DNA of 64,000 nucleotides from Rapana venosa (Eukaryota > Mollusca > Gastropoda > Neogastropoda > Muricidae). This document shows positions 44,910 to 54,194 of the stretch, one piece after another. Position 1 is the first letter of the stretch. Every line of letters begins with the position of its first letter. Below the pieces are notes generated by a model. It was not told where the DNA came from. It searched no databases and was given only the letters and a program-made list of their open reading frames with translations. Location: positions 63,432,397 through 63,496,396 of the forward strand of contig CM054143.1 in the NCBI GenBank assembly GCA_028751875.1, read 5' to 3'. Position numbers and translations under genes: made by a program.

Positions 44910-45652
44910 GGGAGTGGTGCTAGGCCCCAAGAATATTTATTCTTAGGGCTGCACAAGCACTTCTGACTTGTGGAAAGTATTTTGCTCAAATATTCCACAT
45001 TTGGTGCCTTCAAAATTTTATCTTGTAGTGATTTTTTAAATCTTGTAAAAAAAATCATTTTTATGATGAGAATGAAACTGTATCTGGTTACCTGCACTTG
45101 TTTTTTCCCCACTATGTTTTCTCAATTTTAAGATTGGTCAAGTTCAAGCAATTCTTCTGAGATCAAAGTAAAGGCCATTTATCTTCTCAACTTCTTTTGC
45201 CTGTGTCAACACTTTATGTGTCTGGCCATGTTTGGGTTATCATTATTGTCCAGTTTAGGCAGGACCATTAGCTGGGTACAGAATTCTATGCTCTTCCTTG
45301 CATCCTTTTTATAAAAGGAACCCCGAATATAAGACATAAAGATTCGCTAGTCACTGATTTTTGTCTACATATACATTTTTTCACAACTATTATATATTTT
45401 CCTTTTCTTTCTAGTTTTGCATCTTTTGCTGGCAGTGGTGGTATTCCACATGAATGTTTATCATGAAATGATATATGATTCAATTCCAAACTGTGAGTGA
45501 GAAAGACACAAAATAGTGGAGTCAGACCAAAAGAAATACTGACATGCAGAGAGATGGGAAAACATACCTGGAGACGACAAGACAGGGAGAATTGTTAAGT
45601 GTTTCATCTGGACTAAGGCAGTTATAATTATGTGCTCATTCTAACGTTAATT
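44909..45652. other. 3' flank of the receptor gene
   Basis: AT-rich. Probably holds the 3' UTR of the minus-strand receptor. The only AATAAA found on the minus strand is near 44936-44941, some 700 bases past the stop, so the poly(A) site is not certain. Confidence 0.35.
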
Positions 45653-47570
45653 CTATGAACTCCGAGCTTTCAATACCTGGAGAACTCGTTGCTCCTTCTG
45701 CTGCTGTTGGTTGTCCTTCACACAATTCCACCAGTAAAACAGTGGGTACAGTGCAGAATTGAGAGGAGTTATAACAGCAACCAGGATGACTGTCAGTGTG
45801 TCTGAAACACTGGCACCATGCAGGGCCATCAGACTGGTGGTGGTGATGGAGAACCAACACACAGCTGTTGTGACACTGATGTTTGTGACCAGAGGCTGTG
45901 AAGACAGCGCTTCCTTTGTCTCTGTGTCTGCCATGATTCTGTATTTAGGCTTTGACCTGTAAATGAACAGTTGGCCAACACTCACCATCAGACACAGCAC
46001 TGTGTTGAATGTCAGAAAGAAATGCTTCAGGGCAGTGTTGCCTTTAGAGTATTGTTCATCAAAGAAAACCAGATGGCACAAACCATTCAGGCTGTAGTCT
46101 CTGCTCCGTGAGAGCTCAGGAAGTAAAGGTACCGATGATAAAAACAATCCCAGTAACCAAGCCACACCCAAAGATACAGACATTGACTTTGCAGACATTT
46201 GAAAACTATTGATGGATGAACAAAAAACAATGCCATAGTCCAACGTCATGAACCAGCTAATCAGAAGTGACATCTCACTAGAGAAGAGAGACAGAAAACC
46301 AGCTGTCTTGCAAGCCAGGCTGTTAGTCCAGGCCTGTTCATACAGAAGATAGTCACCTCTCAGCTGATCATCAGCTACAGCAATGATGGTGGTGCTGATT
46401 CCCATGCATGTGTAAGTACACTGCAAATTGAGAATGCATAGAAAAGTACGTCTTGAAAATGCTTTTATGACGTGTTGACCGATAAATATCAAAGAAATTC
46501 CAAATACTACAAAAAGTCCAAAAAGCCAAAACAAATATCGATACATTTTGGGGGATAAAAGATGGTAGCAGGAAGAAAGCATGGGTTGTGGCACATTGCA
46601 GAAAGGCTTTTTTGAGAGTGTAGCCACAAGCTGCTCACAACATATTCTGAAGGTGGATGAATGTATGATGGACAGTTGTTCAAGTCCTGAGAAGACATCC
46701 AAAGAGAAACTGTTCAGCTTGTTGTCTCGAAGATCTAACTCTTTCAGCTGCCTCAGGTTTTGAAAGCCATGTGCTCCTATAAGTTGCATGTCTGAAAAAG
46801 AAATGTTAAGTAATTCAAGCTGTGTAAAAATCTGTAAATTGTCAATGTCTAAAGTTTGAAGAAGTGTTCTAGAAAAATCAGCTTTCTTTAGAGAATTTTG
46901 GGTCTGGTTAGAAGGTTCTTTTAAAAGTGAGGTCAAAGGGTTACCTGGTAGTAGGAGGACACGTAGACTTGCTAATGTGACAAAAACGTTAACAGTGATA
47001 CTTGTAAGGTTGTTGTCACTCAAATCTAGAAACTTCATGTTGGGAAAGGACATGACAGGTAAAGAAACAAGGGAGCAGTGTGAGAGAGTCAGTTGAACAA
47101 GGTAAGTGTTGTTCCTCAGGTCAGACAGCGTCATCCCTGAACCCTGAGCATGCAGGTAGCGAAGCTGGGGGAAGAGGTGAGGAGAGAAAGGCTGAGGACA
47201 GACGAAAGACAGCCCCTGACACATACAGCCCACAGGACAGGTCATGTCACACAGCCATTCATCATCACGTTGTGGACACTGCCCCCAGCCATCACACACA
47301 TGATCTATGTGCAGACACACTGGAGAAGCACGACACCGGAAAAATCCTGGACATTCTGCACTCTCGCAGCCTTGTTCATCCTCCCTGTTGATGCAGTCAT
47401 AATATCCATTGCAGCGAGTGTAGGCAGGTAGACAGGTGAGTTGCTCAGTTGGACACAGGTAGTGGCTGTCAGGACACGACTCATTCACTTCCATTTCTTT
47501 GTAAATGAATAAACCTTGGCCATCTAGATTGATGAGATTCAGCTGCTGTGCTTTGAGAGCAATGAAGTGT
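45653..47570 (-). CDS. LDLa-LRR G-protein-coupled receptor, 5' end missing
   Basis: Open from the gap at 47570 to the stop at 45653. Counting from the first in-frame Met (47494) gives 613 residues, but the frame stays open further upstream, so this Met is not the true start. Order: two LDL-receptor class A modules (about 7-43, 48-82), an LRR N-cap (CPVGCMC, 86-92), about seven leucine-rich repeats (108-285), a Cys-rich hinge (295-315), then seven membrane segments (TM1 about 319-343 to TM7 about 565-588) and a short tail. This is the plan of the GRL101 and relaxin-receptor group, cell-surface receptors whose ectodomain binds ligand. No intron is seen in 1.9 kb. The ECL1/ECL2 cysteines remain (395, 473). 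Four usual class A residues are changed: D2.50 to Tyr361, R3.50 to Tyr420, P6.50 to Ser549 and N7.49 to Tyr583. Confidence 0.92.
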
Positions 47571-48070
47571 NNNNNNNNNNNNNNNNNNNNNNNNNNNNNN
47601 NNNNNNNNNNNNNNNNNNNNNNNNNNNNNNNNNNNNNNNNNNNNNNNNNNNNNNNNNNNNNNNNNNNNNNNNNNNNNNNNNNNNNNNNNNNNNNNNNNNN
47701 NNNNNNNNNNNNNNNNNNNNNNNNNNNNNNNNNNNNNNNNNNNNNNNNNNNNNNNNNNNNNNNNNNNNNNNNNNNNNNNNNNNNNNNNNNNNNNNNNNNN
47801 NNNNNNNNNNNNNNNNNNNNNNNNNNNNNNNNNNNNNNNNNNNNNNNNNNNNNNNNNNNNNNNNNNNNNNNNNNNNNNNNNNNNNNNNNNNNNNNNNNNN
47901 NNNNNNNNNNNNNNNNNNNNNNNNNNNNNNNNNNNNNNNNNNNNNNNNNNNNNNNNNNNNNNNNNNNNNNNNNNNNNNNNNNNNNNNNNNNNNNNNNNNN
48001 NNNNNNNNNNNNNNNNNNNNNNNNNNNNNNNNNNNNNNNNNNNNNNNNNNNNNNNNNNNNNNNNNNNNNN
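47571..48070. other. assembly gap (500 N)
   Basis: Exactly 500 N. It hides the 5' end of the receptor gene on one side and the start of an RTE copy on the other. Confidence 0.99.
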
Positions 48071-48786
48071 ACGGCATGGAAATCAGTGCAGAGAAGACCA
48101 AACTGATGACTAATAACACCAACGGCATTAGCACTGATATCAGGGTTAATGACCAGAAGGTGGAAACAGTTTAAAGCTTCAAGTACCTGGGAGCCATTGT
48201 ATCAGACCAAGGATCCAAGCCAGAAGTAGTATGCAGGACTGCACAGACAATAACAGCACTGTCAAAACTAAACACCATCTGGAGAGATAAAAATATCTCA
48301 CTTATCTCCAAGATCAGACTAATGCGCTCCCTTGTCATATCCATATTTCTGTATGCCTGTGAGTCATGGACCCTGACTGCAGATTTGGAGAGAAGAGTAC
48401 AGGCGGTGGAGATGAGATGCTTTCGGAGACTCCTTGGCATCTCCTACAAAGACCACATAAGCAACGAAAGCGTGCATAAAAGAATCCAGCAAACCATTGG
48501 ACCCTATGAGAACCCTCTAACGATCGTGAAAAAGCGTAAACTTAAATGGTATGGGCATGTCACAAGATCCAAAGGACTTGCAAAGACAGTTTTACAAGGC
48601 ACTGTCCAAGGAGGAAAAAGAAGAGGCAGACCAAGGAAGAGCTGGGAGGATAACATCAGCGAATGGACAGGCCTAGAACTCAACATAACCCTGAGAAAGG
48701 CAGAACAGAGAGAGGAATGGAGGGAACTGGTTGTTGAGTCTTTGAGGGTGCCCCCGCGGTCGTCAGACTACGGGACAGATATATAG
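48071..48786 (+). mobile_element. RTE-type LINE, C-terminal domain
   Basis: Begins right after the gap with GMEISAEKTKLMTNN, has an in-frame TAA at about 48172 before SFKYLGAIVSD, and then an open run to 48786: SIFLYACESWTLTADL, MRCFRRLLGISYKDH, RKLKWYGHVTR, TVLQGTVQGGKRRGRPRKSW and a stop after YGTDI. It belongs to the same subfamily as 15506-18431 and 2274-2940. The polymerase would lie in the gap. Confidence 0.85.
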
Positions 48787-49270
48787 AAGGATATATGGTT
48801 TAAATGAGTCCAAATAATCAGTCTGTCAATACTATATTGAAGGTTGCGAGTTAACCTGCAGGAGTCTGAATCACTACAAAAGAGAGTGGTATCGTCAGCA
48901 AACATTTCACAGCTACATTTAATGAAACAGGGTAAATCATTTAGGTAGACTGAAAACAAGAGTGGTGCCAATACTGAGCCTTGTGGTACCACATATCTAA
49001 TAAGTAGTAGTTCTGATGTTTGATTATTTACAGATACAAGCTGCTGCCTATTAGAAAGAAAACTTTTCTAGAAGTTGGATAACTTAAGGTGGCAGTTTGT
49101 ACAATTATAACTTGCGCAATGACAAAGAATTGCTGATAACATCAAATGCTTTTTCAAAGTCAACAAAAAGGAGGCCAGTAAACTTACTGTCATTTATATT
49201 GTGTAAGAGACTGTCAGTGAGCTGAGTTAGAGCAGTGTGACGGGAATAGCTTTTACGAAACCCTGATTGA
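48787..49270 (-). mobile_element. CR1/Jockey-like LINE relic, polymerase core
   Basis: Minus strand: DQSGFRKSYSRHTALTQL (49270), TGLLFVDFEKAFDVI (motif A), then broken frames and an open VPQGSVLAPLLFSVYLNDLP (motif B) with MFADDTTLFC (motif C) to about 48850. Both catalytic Asp sites are present but the frame is broken between motifs A and B. Confidence 0.8.
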
Positions 49271-49324
49271 TCCTAGTGCATTACTGTTGTTTATAAAGTA
49301 AGAATGTAAGGATGTTTGTATGTG

Positions 49325-49351
49325 TTTTTCAACGGCTTTAGATTGTTGTGT

Positions 49352-49385
<34 letters not shown>

Positions 49386-49545
49386 GTGTGTGTGTGTGTG
49401 TGCATGCATTTGGACTTGTTAGAACTATTACTTGCTATTGGTGGCATGACTGTGTAAGAATGAGTTGAGTGCAAGCGCTTTGATTTGTCTGTGCAATATA
49501 CAGCGCTATATAAATTCCATTTCTTCGTCTTCTTTTTCTTCTTAT
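49325..49545 (+). mobile_element. L2 3' end copy: (GT)n, tail
   Basis: TTTTTCAACGGC, GT tract (49353-49401), spacer, GAGTGCAAGCGCTTTGATTT, ACAGCGCTATATAAATTCCA, then a T/C-rich run with TTATTCTTATT instead of a clean ATT tract. Confidence 0.7.
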
Positions 49546-50610
49546 TCTTATTATATTTCCCGTTTCTATGCATGTAGTAAACAGCAAAAATGAGGCGATT
49601 AGCAATTAGTCTCGCATGGTTAGAGACTTTTAGAGTTAGAAAATGTGTGTATACATATGAGTGTAAATGCACCATTGACCATAGTATGTGTGAAAAATAT
49701 CCTATGCTTTTATGTTTCATTACCCTCACCCATCTAACCCCCTCACCTGGTGTATGATGGTCTAAGGCCAATGTAATATTAAACCTGGTCAGAGTTCTCT
49801 CTCTCTCTCTCTTCTTTTCTATGCATATCTCTCTGACCACTGAACTAGTGGGTTGTGTTTGACGTGGCTCTTCAGTATTGCCTAATTTGATAGTGATCAA
49901 ATTCATCAACAGTTGTGAAGTTTTGTGAAGTGGTGTGTGAAGCCTTGTTGCATGTGACTGGGAAGTCAGGGTGTGGTAGAGACTTTCCAAAGGTGCGTAA
50001 CCAAAAAATTAATAATAGTAACATTAAAGAAGAACATTTGAACTTCATAAACAGTAATCACACCTTTTCCCTTGTCCACACCTATGCAAGTGCAAGTTGA
50101 GCTTATACAGGTGGGGTTTTGTTGTTCATTATCAAAGGGTGTAAACTGTTAAAATCTGGACAAACACAGGCACCACACAAAACTGAATTCTTGAACCGAT
50201 ATTATTATATCAAGAAAATCAAAACAATTTGAAAAGTATGTTGTAAAAGAATAATTGAAATTATGAATTGAAGTAGCAATCCCACGAGACAATGGCTGTG
50301 ATTGAAAGAGTGGATGTGATGAAAATGATGATTCCCTTCAATTATGGAACACCCACCATCTGTCAAGGAAAATAAACTTCAGGCGACTTTGGACTCCATT
50401 CAAAAATGTTTCTCCTGCCCTGAAAAAGAGCTAACAGCATGGCGAAAGAGCTTATTTTACAGATACTCTGCTGGTCACAGAAGAACTTGTCAGAATTAAA
50501 ATTCACTGATTTCGATGATGATGACAAGTTTTTCCTTCCCTAAGTGGATAGTTTCCCTTTCCAACAGGATCTGCAAATCAGTCATTACAATTGACGTGAG
50601 GCTCTAAAAG
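49546..50610. other. no gene recognised
   Basis: Includes a short CT run (49797-49811). A long minus-strand frame across 49990-49253 is built from this and the GT tract and is not considered coding. Confidence 0.45.
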
Positions 50611-50611
50611 A

Positions 50612-50965
50612 ATACCAGGATAGCCTAGTAGTAAGACATGCGCTGGCAATCGATACCGGGGTTCGTTTCCCCTTTCAAGGGATATTTTCCCCTGGAGTTA
50701 ACATCAGTGCAGACTCCACTCTCCCCAAAAGTCCTTCGGATGAGACTATAAACCAAGGCCCTGTGTGCAAACGCACGCAGTACATCTTGCGTACACGTTA
50801 CATCCTGTTACGCTTTTCCTAAGAGTAGGCCATTGTGTGCCGGTGGGAACAGATGACGTAATTTACAAAACCGCATACACAAGGGAACTGGATGTAAAAA
50901 AGCACATGAGTGCTTATTCCATTACCCTCGATATGAAAGGGTAAATAAATAAATAAATAAATAAA
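50612..50965 (+). mobile_element. SINE family 1, full copy with tRNA-like head
   Basis: The head has TAGCCTAGTAG (50621-50631), a full match to the box A consensus, and GTTCGTTTC (50661-50669), one mismatch from box B, at a tRNA-like distance. The family body follows (CCTTCGGATGAGACTATAAA, GTAGGCCATTGTGTGCCGGT, AGCACATGAGTGCTTATTCC), then an (AAAT)n tail. RNA polymerase III transcription is expected for such elements. Confidence 0.85.
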
Positions 50966-51027
50966 CAACCCTGTTTCTATACTTTAAAAAGGAAGGCACA
51001 GTCACCTTACTTTGTCAATGAAAGGAG

Positions 51028-51362
51028 GGTGGCAGGATAGTTAAGACGTTTGCCTGCCAACAAGTCAACCGTGAGGTTATGGGTTTGATTCCTAGCCTCG
51101 CCCTTTCTTCCTAGTTTGACAAAAAAAATCGAACTGAATGTCAGTCCTTTGGATGAGCCTGTAAATCGAGGACCCGTGTGCGAACGCACGCGGAACATCT
51201 TGCGCACACGTTAAATCCTGTTCCGCTTTTAGAAAGAGTAGGCCATTGTGTGCCGGTAGGAACAGATGACAAAATTTACAAAACCGCATACACACGGGGA
51301 CTGGATGTAAAAAAGCATATGAGTGCTTTTTCTATTATCCTCGATATAAAAGAATTTTTAAA
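51028..51362 (+). mobile_element. SINE family 1, second full copy
   Basis: Head with TGGCAGGATAG (51030-51040, near box A) and GTTTGATTC (51083-51091, near box B), then the same body as the copy at 50612-50965 and an A-rich end at CGATATAAAAGAATTTTT. The heads of the two copies differ more than the bodies. Confidence 0.8.
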
Positions 51363-51394
51363 AAGGCAATGACTGCAGGCAGTGGGATAAAAAT

Positions 51395-52400
51395 GAACGT
51401 GAACTTCTCCGCGATCTCGTGTCTGATTTTTGTCTGAATGATAACATTGACAGTTTGCAATCTCAGCTGATAGCTCATCCTCTTTCTTTCCTAGAAGATG
51501 TTTACCATTCTATCCAGCTTTCTCCTCCTGTACGTATAACTTTCACAGCCCTTATCCTACTCACCCCTATATCCTCTCTTCTTGGCAGTTTCAGTTATGT
51601 GACTGACACAGAACTCAAAGCAGCTGTCCCTGTGGAAAAATCTGATATTTCCAAAGAGAACGCATTCAGAAGTTATGAAGAAACACTGCAGTCAACTCCA
51701 ACAAAAGATTAGGGTAGTTCCTCAGTAGGCCTGGCTTCCAACCTTCATCATGCGATATCTGGCACCATCAAGTCACACAAGCAAACACACAGGACACACA
51801 ATGTGTCCTAAAAGACTTTTTGACCACTCCATGAACCTCAAACTGAAACTTGACGAAAGTCACGAGCTTGTGACAGTGCAACTTGGTGACCTTGAAAACA
51901 GACTCACCTCTCAGCTGTATGATGTACAGGTTTGAATCAACAATGAAATCAAGCAACATTTGAATAGCAAAATAGAAAGTATGGAATTTAAATTGGAAAA
52001 CCTTAACAAGTTATTTTCTCAACTGGAAACGCAGATCAATATCACAAACAAAGAAAATCATTCATTGAAAACACATGTGGGTACACTTCAATCTAAACTA
52101 AAACACCTGATGAACAAAGCTCCAGTCATGACAAGCTCAACCCAGTGCGACATGGTGAGGATGAAAGCAGATGAGCAGGCCTTTGATGCTGCCAGAGCTC
52201 CAGATCCTTCTTTGCGTCCAGAACTTGAGGAAGACAACACATATACAGTTACAACAGATGCTGACAGTAGTGTTAAAATAGACATTCAAGAACGATTCGT
52301 TGCAACAGAAGATATAACGAAAACTCCTGAATCTCATCCCCACATAACTTCCCATGTGTCGATACAACATCGGTTTGACCCATTATTGAACTGTAAATAA
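51395..52400 (+). mobile_element. L2-type ORF1, N-terminal and coiled-coil part
   Basis: Open stretches 51419-51712 and 51960-52400 in different frames. The second encodes 146 residues with Leu/Ile/Asn/Glu heptad-like spacing in its first 70 residues (SMEFKLENLNKLFSQLET), consistent with a coiled coil. ORF1 proteins of L2 and CR1 elements often pair a coiled coil with the esterase domain found next. Frameshifts between the pieces show decay. Confidence 0.5.
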
Positions 52401-52539
52401 AACACACCAACACATGATCTTAATGGTAACAAAATTGGTAGGGCTAATCCTGATACTCAAAATGCTTCAGAACTAAACCTGCTCAATGAGAAGACGTCTG
52501 AGAAAAAAACCACCTTGAGCAAATTCTTCAAGAATCACA

Positions 52540-53571
52540 ATTCCAGATAATTCCAGCTCTGTCCTTGTAGGAGATTCTGGCATAAGACACATTGATACAA
52601 GACCGTTAGGAAGTCAACAGAATCCTGTGTTCAAGCTGTGCATACCTGGTGTGACTCTACAGCACTTGACCAAATGGCTTACAACACTCCCAGCAAAATA
52701 CACACATGTTCAGAAACTGATAATCCATGTTGGTGTAAATAACTGCCCTGCAGGACTGATATCTACCAAGCAATGGGTGGAGCTGATGGCACTGTGTAAA
52801 GAATCCTTCCATGAAGCAAACATAGCCTTCAGTTAAATTTATTTCCAGTCGGGAACAGCATCCTCCCCAACAACACCATCTTGCCCCCCAAACAAAAATC
52901 TGCAAACAGCCTGTGCCACAGCCCAGGTAAACCTGATCAACAACCAGGACACTTTCCTTACGCCGAATAGTGCCCCAAGACAGGCACTTTATAAAGACTC
53001 CATTCACCCCAGCATGAAGGGAGTGGCCAGGCTAGCTGTTAACTTCAAGCGGTTCCTCCCTCAGCCAAATCACTCACATCAATATCCTGAAGAGGCTGGT
53101 CCGCCTGGTGGTGTGCTCATGCCTCAGAAGCCAGCAGAACATCTCAGTGCAGTTGATGACCTGAGACAAGGCAGGACCTCGCCCATCCCGTGGATATGAC
53201 ACTCGGACACCTGGAGTACCCGCGATCTCCTCCATGATGCATTACCCCATGCTGCCTTCCCAGAGGAGGTGTCAGCAGGCCAACAGAGAGCCACCTCTCC
53301 CTGACCTTCAGAGCCATTGGCTGGCTCCAGGAGTCAGACCTTCCAATCATCTATCTCAACCCAGCATCATAATGGTGAACATGAAATGTTCCTATTCCCC
53401 TTCATCCCAGACCATACCCCTACCAATTCCAGGCCCAATGGAATCCTGCCCCTTCACTTCCCTATCCCCCTTATCTGTATCCCTATCCTCGCCAGCCCCT
53501 ACAGACTGTTGCTGCACCAGTGCCATCACCCAGCAGCCCGTATCCTGACCTCCGTAGTGTTATCATAAAGT
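52540..53571 (+). mobile_element. L2-type ORF1, SGNH-esterase domain and Pro/Tyr tail
   Basis: SGNH-hydrolase blocks in order: LVGDSGIRH (nucleophile Ser, 52561-52590), IIHVGVNNC (block III, usual GxND changed to GVNN) and YKDSIHPSMKG (DxxH block, near 53000). A TAA at 52834 and a frameshift separate the halves. The final 100 codons are Pro/Tyr-rich in a third frame and end near 53571. Esterase-containing ORF1 is known from L2 and CR1 LINEs (for example zebrafish L2), where it acts on lipids or membranes. The polymerase half of an L2 copy follows at 54195 in the same orientation. Confidence 0.65.
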
Positions 53572-53736
53572 AGAACTCTTGAAGTGCAAACCACTAATGT
53601 CAAAAGTGGTGAGTAGCAACAAGCATGCTTTAACAAAAACAAACAAATTAACAAATAAACTAGAAAAAGAAAATCGTATACTTTTCTCCTACCTTCAAGA
53701 CTGGTCCAATCTGCAAAAATATGACAATTAGATTAA

Positions 53737-53737
<1 letters not shown>

Positions 53738-53767
<30 letters not shown>

Positions 53768-53768
53768 T
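53738..53768. repeat. (GT)n microsatellite
   Basis: Short GT tract. Confidence 0.9.
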
Positions 53769-53799
53769 CTTGCGTGCATCCATGTGAAATGCCTGCTCT

Positions 53800-54185
53800 A
53801 CTTACTTAGGGGTGCATGTCTGCTGTACTTGGTAGAAGGGACATGCATTTATTGCTCCCTGGGTGGTTGATGTATGTTGTTCTTGATGGGAGATACATGT
53901 ATGCTGTGCATCCTGAAACTACAAGTATGCTGCGCTTCCTGGGGGGTCCTGGTGCTGTGCTTACTGATGGGGGGAAGGGGGGTGCATGTTCTGTTTTCCT
54001 GTGGGACACGTGTTATGTGCACCCTGTGAGAAGATGCACGTTGTTCCACAAGACGTGCATGTATGTTGTGCACCCTGGGGGCGCACACCCGCTCTGCAGG
54101 CTGGCCAGTGCTTGCAGGGTGCAAATCCTAGGGAAGGCATGCAGGCAGTGCTTTGTGAGGGGCAATGCATGTTTTGATGTTCTGA
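53800..54185. repeat. degenerate GCATGT/TGTGC-type repeat
   Basis: Irregular repetition of GTGCATGTATGTTGTGC-like words (53813, 53893, 53977, 54055, 54165) with spacings of 40-110 bases. It stands where the endonuclease of the L2 element should be. Open frames across it are by-products. Confidence 0.55.
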
Positions 54186-54194
54186 CCATCTCCT

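Noticed and set aside
47481..48134. Open frames of 179-217 codons over the second N run
   Set aside because: Same artefact. Only the receptor frame and the RTE frame at the edges are real.
49253..49990. 245-codon minus-strand open frame
   Set aside because: It spans a GT microsatellite (His-Thr run), a CT run and an L2 tail. Composition and position show it is a by-product of repeats.
50612..50690. A tRNA gene
   Set aside because: Box A and box B are present but no cloverleaf can be completed, and the segment continues into a SINE body that occurs several times.
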